NCBI GenBank assembly: GCA_946631075.1
Contig: CAMOZS010000031.1
Coordinates: forward strand, 1 to 12,667
Direction: 5' to 3'
DNA: 12,667 bases
Origin: an uncultured Bacillota bacterium
GTDB taxonomy: Bacteria; Bacillota; Clostridia; Peptostreptococcales; Anaerovoracaceae
The translations under genes were made by a program, and so were the position numbers. This document shows, in pieces, positions 1 to 6,636 of the stretch. Within the stretch, counting starts at the first letter, position 1. Each line of letters starts with the position of its first letter. The notes under the pieces are model-generated. The model saw nothing but the letters and a program-made list of their open reading frames with translations. It searched no databases and was not told the DNA's origin.

Positions 1-1862
1 TATTTCTTCTTCTGTACTTTCTCGTTATAGCTGGATAGGTCACGGCAGGAAAGTCTGGCGAACTTCCGGTAACGCTCATCCATCTCAGCGACCGCCCAGT
101 TCAGGGCCGCTGCAGCCTTTGCAGGCTCCGTGACGACCGGGATCAGCATGTGGGGGATCCCGTTATAGTTGGACAGCTCGACCACCTTGGGGTCGATCAG
201 GACCAGCTTGACCTCGTCGGGCCGGGCCTTGTAAAGGAAACTGGTGATGATGGTGTTGATGCAGACGCTCTTGCCGGATCCGGTGGATCCCGCGATCAGC
301 AGGTGGGGCATGGACTTGAGGTCCGCCACGATGGACTTGCCGGCGATATCCTTGCCGACGGCGAAGGAGATCTTGGATTTGGCGCTGCGGAAAGCGCTGG
401 ATTCGATGATCTCACGGACCGTGACCATGTTGATCCTGTCGTTTTCGATCTCGATGCCAACAGCCGGTTTGCCCGGGATCGGGGCCTCGATACGGATGCT
501 CTTGGCCTCCATATTGAGGGCGATGTCGTCGGCCAGGTTCTTGATCCCCTTGACCTTGACGCCGCTGTCGGGATGGACCTCGTAGCGGGTGACCGCCGGG
601 CCCTGGGCCACGTTGGTGACATGGGCGGAGATCCCGAAGCTCTTCAGGGTATCCTCCAGCTTCATGGCCTTTTCCATGAGTTCCTTCTCCATGGCCTCCC
701 GGTTCTGGGCGCTCCTCTTGGGTTTATTGAGCAGGTCCGCCGATGGGAACTCGTAGTTCTCGGCGATCATTTCACCGTTGAAATCCTCCTGGCTCAGCCG
801 GCTCTCCGCCGCCTGGCTGTTGGTCAGCTTCTCTGCCGGAGTCTCCGGTTCATATGTGCTGGCCACGATTGGGCCGGCGTCCTTGGTCACGGTCTGAGTT
901 TCAGGCAAGGGCCGTTCTACCACTGGCTCCGCCGGGGCCTGTTCTGTCACCGATCTGGTCCTTCCGGTCTTCTTCGGCTTCTCCTCCTCCGGGTCTGCGC
1001 TCAGCGCCTTCCTTCCAGCCCGCAGCCGGTCACGCAGGGACTTCTCTTCCTTGGGCACTTCCGCCCGTCCGGTCGGCTCCTCCCCGCTCATGACGCTGAT
1101 GATATGGTCCTGCTTGCCGGAATTGGCCCTTCTCCTGGCATCCTCTTCCCTCTGTCTCTGCCGTTCCTGACGGGCCGCCTCGACTTCCTCCGCCTCTTCT
1201 CTGGCCGTCTCCGACCGCTCCAGCTGCCGCCTCTGTCTCCGCTGGCTCATGCCCTCGAAAAACCTGGACACCGGGGTGTTGATCAGCAGGAGCAGACAGA
1301 TGAAGATGACCACGAAGGTCACGATATAGAGTCCGGGAACGCCGATCCAGCCGGCCAGAAGAGACCCGACATACATGCCGAAGACGCCGCCGCCGGTCAG
1401 GTCGATGCCGGCCTGATAGCTTTCGGAAAGTCCGTGGAATCCGCCTCCTTCGACCAGGGGCGCCATGAACCGTCCCGCGTTGATCAGGGCGATCATCAGG
1501 AAAATGATCACCAGCAGGATGACCGATTTGACCCCCATGTGGATGGTCTTCCTCATGAAGAGCATGATCCCGTAGACGATGAAGTAGTACGGCAGTACAA
1601 AGGCTGTGAAGCCGAAGGTCCCCTTCAGGACGTTGGAGATCACTGCGCCTGCGCTGCCTGCGTATTTAGTCTGGAGAGCGACGATCAGGAAGACGCCAAG
1701 AGCGACCAGGATGATCCCGATAATCTCATCCTTGATCTGGGCCTTGGCCTGGTTCCTGGCCTCGATGGCGTCCACTCTTCTGGCCGCCGAGGGGCTGGTG
1801 CCGCTGGTCCTTTTATTTTTTGATGACTGGGGGCGCTTCTGTCCCCCCTTACTATTTGCCAT
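1..1862 (-). CDS. ftsK: DNA translocase FtsK/SpoIIIE family, N-terminal 620 residues (3' end outside window)
   Basis: Membrane-anchored ATPase that pumps chromosomal DNA through the closing septum at division or sporulation. I translated the minus strand from the ATG at 1862; the frame stays open to the left edge, so the protein is cut at about residue 620. Visible parts: a basic, Ser-rich N-terminus; four or five membrane segments (about residues 46-63, 84-103, 111-128 and 158-195); a charged Arg/Glu-rich, probably coiled-coil stretch (206-245) and a low-complexity linker to about 390; the FtsK alpha domain (about 400-505); then the motor with Walker A GSTGSGKS at 525-532 and the family motif LIDPKVVELS. 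Walker B and the gamma DNA-binding domain lie beyond the edge. The start is supported by a GGGA-type ribosome site and an 18-bp gap after uppP, so the two genes are probably co-transcribed. Sequence alone does not separate vegetative FtsK/SftA-like from sporulation SpoIIIE roles. Confidence 0.95.
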   Translation of the reverse strand, partial: MANSKGGQKRPQSSKNKRTSGTSPSAARRVDAIEARNQAKAQIKDEIIGIILVALGVFLIVALQTKYAGSAGAVISNVLKGTFGFTAFVLPYYFIVYGIMLFMRKTIHMGVKSVILLVIIFLMIALINAGRFMAPLVEGGGFHGLSESYQAGIDLTGGGVFGMYVGSLLAGWIGVPGLYIVTFVVIFICLLLLINTPVSRFFEGMSQRRQRRQLERSETAREEAEEVEAARQERQRQREEDARRRANSGKQDHIISVMSGEEPTGRAEVPKEEKSLRDRLRAGRKALSADPEEEKPKKTGRTRSVTEQAPAEPVVERPLPETQTVTKDAGPIVASTYEPETPAEKLTNSQAAESRLSQEDFNGEMIAENYEFPSADLLNKPKRSAQNREAMEKELMEKAMKLEDTLKSFGISAHVTNVAQGPAVTRYEVHPDSGVKVKGIKNLADDIALNMEAKSIRIEAPIPGKPAVGIEIENDRINMVTVREIIESSAFRSAKSKISFAVGKDIAGKSIVADLKSMPHLLIAGSTGSGKSVCINTIITSFLYKARPDEVKLVLIDPKVVELSNYNGIPHMLIPVVTEPAKAAAALNWAVAEMDERYRKFARLSCRDLSSYNEKVQKKK

Positions 1863-1880
1863 TTTTCCCTGCCTTTGTGC

Positions 1881-2717
1881 TTACTGTGAGATCAGAACGT
1901 ATCCGAGCACCGCCGCGGCCACCAGCCAGACGTAGATGCTGAAGCCGAACAGACGCTTGCCTGTGACGACGCGGATCATCGCTTTGATCGCGAAAATTCC
2001 GGAGAGGGCCGCCACGATCACGCCGGCGATCATGGGACCTACGATGGAGCCTTCTATGCCCTGGGCAAAGGCATCCGGCGCCTCCAGGACCACCGATCCC
2101 AGGATGGACGGGATGGAGATGAGGAAGGCGAATTTGACTGCTTCCGCCCGGTCAAGGCCTGCGATCAGGCTGCCGAACAGGGTGGATCCGGACCGGGAAA
2201 CTCCCGGGCAGATGGCGATCCCCTGCATGATCCCGACGAAGACCGCGTGGCGGAACTTCATGGTCATGATGTCCCTGTCCTGCCGGCCCATCCTCTCCGC
2301 GATCAGAAGGATGCAGCCGGTGAAGATCAGGCCCAGGGAGATGCCGATCAGGGATGCGTACAGTCCGTTGAAAAAGTCTTCAAAGAGAAGACCGATCAGG
2401 CCTGTGGGGATGGTGGCCACGATGATCATGAAGCCCAGCCGCCTGGTCGGGCTGGAATTGATCCTCAGTCCCTTGCCTGTGCAGATGTCCCGTATGGTCC
2501 AGATAAGTTCCTTCACCAGTTCCACGATATCCTTCCAGTAGATGATGAATACCGAAAGCAGAGTTCCCAGATGCATCAGTACGGTAAAGGGCAGAACGTT
2601 GTCGCTCTCGATGCCGAAAAAGTACTGAAGCAGCGCAAGATGTCCCGAACTGCTGATGGGCAGAAACTCTGCCAGGCCTTGTGTCAAACCCAGAATGATC
2701 GCTTGAATGTATGTCAT
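1881..2717 (-). CDS. uppP: undecaprenyl-diphosphatase UppP (BacA family)
   Basis: Integral membrane phosphatase that converts undecaprenyl diphosphate to the monophosphate, recycling the lipid carrier for peptidoglycan and other wall polymers; extra copies give bacitracin resistance. The 278-residue length is normal for the family. Both signature regions are present: Q13xxxE17 followed by FLPISSSGH (12-26), and PGVSRSGST (171-179) with the catalytic Arg at 175. His26 matches the conserved His of the first motif. The protein is strongly hydrophobic, with a soluble stretch near 75-92 and another near 140-155. The start at 2717 follows a clear TGGAGGAC ribosome site. It is the first gene of a minus-strand pair with ftsK and is divergent from the XRE regulator. 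No oddities seen. Confidence 0.96.
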   Translation of the reverse strand: MTYIQAIILGLTQGLAEFLPISSSGHLALLQYFFGIESDNVLPFTVLMHLGTLLSVFIIYWKDIVELVKELIWTIRDICTGKGLRINSSPTRRLGFMIIVATIPTGLIGLLFEDFFNGLYASLIGISLGLIFTGCILLIAERMGRQDRDIMTMKFRHAVFVGIMQGIAICPGVSRSGSTLFGSLIAGLDRAEAVKFAFLISIPSILGSVVLEAPDAFAQGIEGSIVGPMIAGVIVAALSGIFAIKAMIRVVTGKRLFGFSIYVWLVAAAVLGYVLISQ

Positions 2718-2751
2718 TTAATGTCCTCCAGTCACTATTTATACAGAATAC

Positions 2752-2757
2752 ATCATA
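2752..2757 (-). promoter_or_regulatory. possible -10 element for uppP-ftsK
   Basis: On the minus strand TATGAT is preceded by TG one base upstream (extended -10), about 35 bp before the uppP start. No good -35 hexamer is found at 16-18 bp, so this rests on the extended -10 alone. Confidence 0.35.
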
Positions 2758-2872
2758 ACACAAAAGCACAATCATTGGTAGTACAAGTGTTGGCAATCTA
2801 CACGATTTTGCGTTTTCTTAAGACTTTTCTGCATATTTGTACTGTTTTGTGGGGTGAATTCGGCCGTCATTA

Positions 2873-2901
2873 TTGATTCTGAGCCGTTTTTGTGCTATAT
2901 T
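2873..2901 (+). promoter_or_regulatory. sigma-A promoter for XRE regulator-asd
   Basis: TTGATT (2873-2878), 17-bp spacer, TATATT (2896-2901) with an extended TG at 2893-2894. The predicted start near 2908 gives a leader of about 33 nt that includes the AGGAGG site before the ATG at 2941. No other good promoter is seen before asd, so this promoter probably serves both genes. Confidence 0.6.
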
Positions 2902-2940
2902 ACTGTAAGTTTCGATTTATTGACATCATTAGGAGGACTT

Positions 2941-3276
2941 ATGAGTATTGGAAGCAGAATTAAGGAACGACGCACGGAACTGCACATTACACAGGAGAAG
3001 CTAGCTGACCAGATCGGTGTTACTAAAGGCGCTATCGCCAACTATGAGAATGAAGTAAGCACCCCGAAGATCGGTCTTATGTATAAACTGATGGACGTCC
3101 TTGATTGTGACGCCAATTATCTTCATCAGGACAATATGAAGGAGAGCACCTTTGACGCCTGCTCCACCCCCGATGAATTCAATAAACTGATTCGCAAGTA
3201 CCGGGCCCTTGACGCCCGGGGCAAGGATCTGATCGAGCTGATACTGGATGCTGAGTATCAGAATTGCCATAAATAA
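2941..3276 (+). CDS. XRE-family helix-turn-helix transcriptional regulator
   Basis: Small DNA-binding protein of 111 residues. Residues 5-60 form a Cro/CI-type HTH: RIKERRTELHITQEKLADQIGV, broken here as RIKERRTELHIT then QEKLADQIGV, followed by the recognition segment TKGAIANYENEVSTP. Residues 61-111 form a short acidic/helical tail with no recognisable ligand domain. The start is set at 2941 because AGGAGG lies six bases upstream; an in-frame ATG at 2854 exists, but it lies upstream of the promoter and has no ribosome site. The gene is 44 bp upstream of asd on the same strand and divergent from uppP, so it may control asd, uppP or itself; the target is inference. Its base composition is more AT-rich than its neighbours. 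No toxin or phage gene is adjacent that would make it an antitoxin or a prophage repressor. Confidence 0.9.
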   Translation: MSIGSRIKERRTELHITQEKLADQIGVTKGAIANYENEVSTPKIGLMYKLMDVLDCDANYLHQDNMKESTFDACSTPDEFNKLIRKYRALDARGKDLIELILDAEYQNCHK

Positions 3277-3277
3277 A

Positions 3278-3295
3278 TATAACGCGTATAACGCG
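3278..3295 (+). repeat. tandem 9-bp repeat between regulator and asd
   Basis: TATAACGCG occurs twice head to tail (3278-3286 and 3287-3295), directly after the regulator stop codon and ahead of the asd ribosome site. It could be a small operator or chance; there is no direct support for binding. Confidence 0.5.
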
Positions 3296-3320
3296 AGTAA
3301 ACACGGAGGATAACCACACA

Positions 3321-4328
3321 ATGAACAGAAAGCCAAACATCGCTGTCGTAGGGGCTACGGGAGTCGTCGGCACGACTTTCCTTAAGGTCCTCGAAGAAAG
3401 AGACTTCCCTTTTGAGAACATCTATCTGATGGCTTCCAGCCGCTCTGCCGGCAAGAAGGTCACTTTCAAGGGAAAGGAATACACTGTAGAAGAGCTGACC
3501 GAGCATTCTTTTGATAAACCGATCGACATCGCTCTCTTCAGCGCCGGCGGCGGAACCAGCGCCAAGTTCGCTCCCATCGCTGCCGAGCACGGCGTCATTG
3601 TTGTGGATAACAGCAGCCAGTGGAGAATGGATGAGGATGTTCCCCTCGTCGTTCCTGAGGTCAATCCCCAGGACATCGAATGGAACCACGGCATCATCGC
3701 CAACCCCAACTGCTCCACCATCCAGGCTATGGTAGCACTCAAGCCCCTGCAGGACGTCTACGGCATCAAGCGTGTCGTCTACTCTACTTACCAGGCTGTT
3801 TCCGGCTCCGGTATGAAGGGCATCAACGACCTGAAGAACGGGCTTGCGGGAAATGATGAGGATCTGCAGGCTTATGCCCACCCCATCGCGGGCAACTGCC
3901 TCCCCCACATCGATGTCTTCCTGCCCAACGGCTACACTAAGGAAGAGATGAAGATGATCAACGAGACCCACAAGATCCTGGGCGATGACTCCATCAAGGT
4001 CACCGCGACCACTGTCCGGGTCCCGGTCTTCGACTCCCACAGCGAATCCATCAACGTGGAACTGGAGAAGCCTTTTGAGATCGAGGATATCGTCGAGCTC
4101 TTCAAGAAGTCTCCCGGCATCATCGTTCAGGACGACGTTGAGAACAACGTCTATCCTCTGGCCAGAGACGCTGCCGGAACCGACGAGGTCTACATCGGCC
4201 GTATCCGCCGCGACTTCTCCGTCGACAACGGCATCAACATCTGGGTCGTCGCGGACAACATCCGCAAGGGCGCTGCCACCAACGCCATCCAGATCGCGGA
4301 GAAGCTCCTCGAGATCCTGCCGGACTAA
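3321..4328 (+). CDS. asd: aspartate-semialdehyde dehydrogenase
   Basis: Catalyses NADPH-dependent reduction of aspartyl-4-phosphate to aspartate semialdehyde, the branch point to diaminopimelate/lysine, threonine and methionine; cytosolic. The 335-residue length is normal for the Gram-positive-type enzyme. Visible signatures: Rossmann nucleotide loop GATGVVG (11-17), the Ser/Arg pair of the cofactor pocket (SSRSAG, 39-44), catalytic Cys131 in NPNCST, substrate Arg233 in RVPV and catalytic His240 in DSHSE. The ribosome site GGAGGA lies ten bases before the ATG, slightly long but the only good in-frame start. It is the second gene after the XRE regulator and is followed at once by an intrinsic terminator. 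No lysine riboswitch or T-box is visible upstream, although such elements often control this pathway in Bacillota. Confidence 0.97.
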   Translation: MNRKPNIAVVGATGVVGTTFLKVLEERDFPFENIYLMASSRSAGKKVTFKGKEYTVEELTEHSFDKPIDIALFSAGGGTSAKFAPIAAEHGVIVVDNSSQWRMDEDVPLVVPEVNPQDIEWNHGIIANPNCSTIQAMVALKPLQDVYGIKRVVYSTYQAVSGSGMKGINDLKNGLAGNDEDLQAYAHPIAGNCLPHIDVFLPNGYTKEEMKMINETHKILGDDSIKVTATTVRVPVFDSHSESINVELEKPFEIEDIVELFKKSPGIIVQDDVENNVYPLARDAAGTDEVYIGRIRRDFSVDNGINIWVVADNIRKGAATNAIQIAEKLLEILPD

Positions 4329-4361
4329 GGCCACTTATATCAGACTGAATGAAAACTTACC

Positions 4362-4402
4362 GACTGTCGCGCCAGAGTGATCTACTGCGACAGTCTTTTT
4401 TT
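4362..4402 (+). terminator. intrinsic terminator of asd
   Basis: Perfect 9-bp stem GACTGTCGC / GCGACAGTC (4362-4370 and 4387-4395) with a 16-nt loop, followed directly by seven T. It lies 33 bp after the asd stop codon. Confidence 0.9.
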
Positions 4403-4455
4403 CTGCGCCCGAGAGGCAGCCTCAGTCCATGCGAAAGCATTTGATCAGCAAAAGC

Positions 4456-4488
4456 TGTGAATATGTTAACTCTGCAGTAATATTCACA
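4456..4488. repeat. perfect 9-bp inverted repeat
   Basis: TGTGAATAT (4456-4464) and ATATTCACA (4480-4488), separated by 15 bp. It could fold as a hairpin but has no T-run after it, so it is not a terminator. The arms resemble half-sites of CRP/FNR-type operators, but the spacing is wrong for them. Confidence 0.65.
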
Positions 4489-4489
4489 C

Positions 4490-4516
4490 GGCTCCATTGC
4501 CACATGGCTCCATTGC
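4490..4516. repeat. 11-bp direct repeat, period 16
   Basis: GGCTCCATTGC at 4490-4500 and again at 4506-4516, immediately after the 9-bp inverted repeat. No function is apparent. Confidence 0.6.
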
Positions 4517-4663
4517 GGCCCGGAAGCTTCTGTCCAAACCTTAAAGACGGAAGCCTTGAAAAAAGTCAACGTATTGATCTCACAGGCAGCATATACGCTG
4601 ACGACTCTGCCAAAAATGCCTCACAGGCCGCCCTCAATGCCCAGGCCAACTCACCCCTGCACT

Positions 4664-4826
4664 GAAAAAAAGGACAAGTCATGATTTTAATCGCCTGCGA
4701 ACATCGTAACTCATGACTTTTCCATCATGCAAAGGCTGTTCGGCCCTGAACAGTTCTGCCTGTTTCTGGACCGAACTTAATATGTCATGATCCCGATCAT
4801 GAAAATCATGACTGTTCCTTATTTTC
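4664..4826. repeat. 163-bp element with 25-bp terminal inverted repeats (MITE-like or structured RNA)
   Basis: The left end (4664-4688) and the reverse complement of the right end (4802-4826) match at 22 of 25 positions; the innermost 12 bp (AGTCATGATTTT / AAAATCATGACT) are perfect. Inside are a long imperfect hairpin (4738-4776, outer stem GTTCGG/CCGAAC, inner stem AACAG/CTGTT) and a 7-bp stem with a 4-nt loop at 4785-4802. The palindrome TCATGA occurs five times (4679, 4711, 4785, 4797 and 4806). No clear target-site duplication flanks the ends and no transposase is present, so a non-autonomous mobile element and a folded non-coding RNA are both possible. Confidence 0.5.
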
Positions 4827-4844
4827 TCTTTGCTACTATATGAT

Positions 4845-4877
4845 AAAAACCGCCCCGATATAGATCGGAGCGGTTTT
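4845..4877 (-). terminator. intrinsic terminator of rpmF
   Basis: Arms of about 14 bp around a 4-nt loop (ATAG on the plus strand). Read on the minus strand, the single mismatch becomes a G-U wobble and the stem is followed by a run of five T, so the hairpin fits minus-strand termination better. It lies about 20 bp after the rpmF stop codon. Confidence 0.85.
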
Positions 4878-4897
4878 CGCTTCTTACGAAGATTCGA

Positions 4898-5080
4898 TTA
4901 CATTTCAGATGCAACGACTTCTCTTCCATCGTAATAGTTGCAGTTCGGGCAAACTCTATGCGGAAGTTTCGGCTCGTGGCACTGCGGACAGATCGCCAGA
5001 CCTGGAGTCTTCATCTTCATGTTTGCAGCTTTTCTCTGCTTTGTCTTCGCCTTTGAAGTCTTTCTCTTTGGTACTGCCAT
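4898..5080 (-). CDS. rpmF: 50S ribosomal protein L32 (zinc-binding form)
   Basis: Small basic protein of the large ribosomal subunit, 60 residues, normal length. The start MAVPKRKTSKAKTKQRKA is the diagnostic L32 N-terminus. Four cysteines at 31, 34, 44 and 47 (CPQC and CPNC) form the zinc ribbon of the C+ form. A strong GGAGGTG ribosome site precedes the ATG. It has its own consensus promoter 100 bp upstream and a terminator downstream; read-through from ackA is also possible because no hairpin terminator separates them. In many relatives a DUF177 (YceD) gene precedes rpmF; none fits in the 148 bp upstream here. Confidence 0.97.
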   Translation of the reverse strand: MAVPKRKTSKAKTKQRKAANMKMKTPGLAICPQCHEPKLPHRVCPNCNYYDGREVVASEM

Positions 5081-5146
5081 GATTACACCTCCTTCAATGG
5101 AGCTTCCAGCAGTCGGTCAAAAGCGATCAGATGGAACTCCGGAATT

Positions 5147-5158
5147 ACAATATATTGT
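5147..5158. promoter_or_regulatory. 12-bp perfect palindrome in the rpmF leader
   Basis: ACAATATATTGT is exactly self-complementary and sits about 20-30 nt downstream of the predicted rpmF transcription start. It could be an operator or a small hairpin; no matching factor is recognised. Confidence 0.4.
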
Positions 5159-5183
5159 GTCGCGTCAAATCCGCAACATTGAA

Positions 5184-5212
5184 ATTATACCTTCATGACT
5201 AAAGCTTGTCAA
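5184..5212 (-). promoter_or_regulatory. consensus sigma-A promoter of rpmF
   Basis: On the minus strand TTGACA (5212-5207), 17-bp spacer, TATAAT (5189-5184): both hexamers are exact consensus. The start is predicted near 5177, giving a leader of about 97 nt before rpmF. Confidence 0.85.
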
Positions 5213-5228
5213 TGGGTATTTTCCCTTT

Positions 5229-6434
5229 TTATTCGGCCTTGCCGGTAACGATGTTGTAGGTGTCTCTTGCGATCATCAGCTCTTCGTTGGTCGGGATCAG
5301 GAGGATCTTGACTCTGGAGTCGTCTCTGGAAATGATCATTTCCTTGCCTCTGACCTTGTTCTTGACCAGGTCCAGCTTGATGCCCAGGTTGCCCAGATCG
5401 TTGCAGATGATGTCACGCATGGAGATGTCGTTCTCGCCGACGCCCGCTGTGAAGACGATGGCGTCTACGCCGTTCATCTCAGCGATGTAAGCGCCGATGT
5501 AGAAGCGGACCTTGTGAGCGAAGACCTTCAGAGCCAGCTGTGCTCTCTCATTGCCTTCTGCCGCTGCTGCTTCGATGTCACGGAAGTCACTGGAAACACC
5601 GGAGATGCCCAGTACGCCGGACTTCTTGTTCAGGATCTCGTTGGCAACGCCCTGGTCCAGGTGTTCCTTCTCTCTGATATAGGTAACGATCGCCGGGTCG
5701 ATGTCGCCGGATCTTGTTCCCATGACCAGACCTTCCAGCGGGGTGAAGCCCATGGATGTATCGATGCACTTGCCTCTCTTGATGGCGGAAACGGATGCGC
5801 CGTTGCCCAGGTGGCAGGTGATGATCTTCAGGTCGTCCAGGTTGACGTTCAGCATGTCGGAAGCTCTCTCTGCGACGTACTTGTGGGAGGTTCCGTGGAA
5901 TCCGTAGCGGCGGATGCCGTGCTTCTCATAATATTCATAAGGAATCGCGTAGATGTAGGATTCCGGCGGCATGGTCTGGTGGAAAGCTGTGTCAAAAACG
6001 CCTACCATCGGTGTTCCCGGCATCAGTTCCTGGCATGCGGCGATACCCAGAAGGTTGGGCGGATTGTGCAGGGGAGCCAGTTCAACGCACTCTTCCAGAG
6101 CCTTGATGACTTCGTCTGTGATCAGTACGGATCTTGCGAACTTCTCACCTGCGTGTACGACTCTGTGGCCGACCGCGCCGATCTCACTCATATCTTTGAC
6201 AACGCCGTGATCCTCGTCCTGGATAGCTTCCAGTACGTGACCGATCGCGTCCTTGTGGTTCTCCATCGGAGTCTCCAGCTTGAACTTATCCATTCCGATC
6301 TTCTCATGAGTGATCACGGATCCGTCCATGCCGATTCTCTCTACTAAACCTTTGCACTCGAGCACTTCGTTGGTCATGTCCAGGACCTGGTACTTCAGCG
6401 AAGAACTGCCGCAGTTGATAACTAATACTTTCAT
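5229..6434 (-). CDS. ackA: acetate kinase
   Basis: Interconverts acetyl phosphate + ADP and acetate + ATP, the substrate-level phosphorylation step of fermentative acetate production; cytosolic homodimer of the ASKHA fold. The 401-residue length is typical. All residues known from the Methanosarcina thermophila enzyme fall at the same numbers: Asn7 in NCGSSSLK, Arg91 in GHRVVHAGE, Asp148 in FDTAFH, His180 in FHGTSH, Arg241 in GTRSGD and Glu384 in TNEE. A GGAGGA ribosome site lies nine bases before the ATG. pta, its usual partner, is not in the window. The gene has its own promoter, and the repeat array at 6637-6902 lies upstream of that promoter. No hairpin terminator follows, so some transcripts may continue into rpmF. 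Confidence 0.98.
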   Translation of the reverse strand: MKVLVINCGSSSLKYQVLDMTNEVLECKGLVERIGMDGSVITHEKIGMDKFKLETPMENHKDAIGHVLEAIQDEDHGVVKDMSEIGAVGHRVVHAGEKFARSVLITDEVIKALEECVELAPLHNPPNLLGIAACQELMPGTPMVGVFDTAFHQTMPPESYIYAIPYEYYEKHGIRRYGFHGTSHKYVAERASDMLNVNLDDLKIITCHLGNGASVSAIKRGKCIDTSMGFTPLEGLVMGTRSGDIDPAIVTYIREKEHLDQGVANEILNKKSGVLGISGVSSDFRDIEAAAAEGNERAQLALKVFAHKVRFYIGAYIAEMNGVDAIVFTAGVGENDISMRDIICNDLGNLGIKLDLVKNKVRGKEMIISRDDSRVKILLIPTNEELMIARDTYNIVTGKAE

Positions 6435-6468
6435 TACACGATTCCTCCGTCAATTCTAATAAACCTAC

Positions 6469-6482
6469 GCGGCCGAAGCCGC
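6469..6482 (-). promoter_or_regulatory. 5'-UTR hairpin of ackA mRNA
   Basis: On the minus strand GCGGC-TTCG-GCCGC forms a 5-bp GC stem closed by a UUCG tetraloop, within about 10 nt of the predicted ackA transcription start. Such 5' hairpins often stabilise mRNA; that role here is inference. Confidence 0.55.
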
Positions 6483-6496
6483 CCATACACTTAATT

Positions 6497-6526
6497 ATTA
6501 TACTCTTGCCTGCCCTGCTTTTGCAA
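6497..6526 (-). promoter_or_regulatory. sigma-A promoter of ackA
   Basis: On the minus strand TTGCAA (6526-6521), 18-bp spacer, exact TATAAT (6502-6497). The start is predicted near 6490, giving a leader of about 55 nt. Confidence 0.75.
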
Positions 6527-6636
6527 TAGCTTTCTTATGTATTCGGCGGCGGGGTCATTGGCGCGGCGCGATCGGGATGATGATTCTCACACCATATTCA
6601 GGACCTGACTCAGGGTTTGACTCATGGCCGGGGCGG

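Larger units (their letters stand above)
4403..4844. other. gene-free interval between convergent terminators
   Basis: No reading frame here has a credible start site or family resemblance. The interval lies between the asd terminator (plus strand) and the rpmF terminator (minus strand), so neither neighbour should be transcribed across it by default. It contains an inverted repeat, a short direct repeat and a 163-bp inverted-repeat element, each listed separately. It may hold an unrecognised small RNA or the remains of a mobile element. Confidence 0.7.

Noticed and set aside
150..1823. Long plus-strand open frame opposite ftsK
   Set aside because: It is antisense to a clear FtsK protein; its translation is low-complexity, rich in Asp, Gly and Leu, with no family features.
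2854..2940. Longer N-terminus for the XRE regulator
   Set aside because: The ATG at 2854 lies upstream of the predicted promoter and has no ribosome site; AGGAGG directs the start at 2941.
3277..3320. Lysine riboswitch or T-box before asd
   Set aside because: Only 44 bp separate the genes and the 223-bp region upstream shows none of the conserved helices or a terminator/antiterminator pair.
3258..4334. Long minus-strand open frame opposite asd
   Set aside because: Antisense shadow of an intact Asd with all catalytic residues; it reads through the asd coding pattern.
4456..4488. CRP/FNR-type operator
   Set aside because: TGTGA and TCACA arms are present, but the separation is far larger than the 6 bp of true sites.
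4429..4665. 78-codon plus-strand frame after asd
   Set aside because: No ribosome site, lies after a strong terminator, and crosses the inverted and direct repeats; no recognisable protein.
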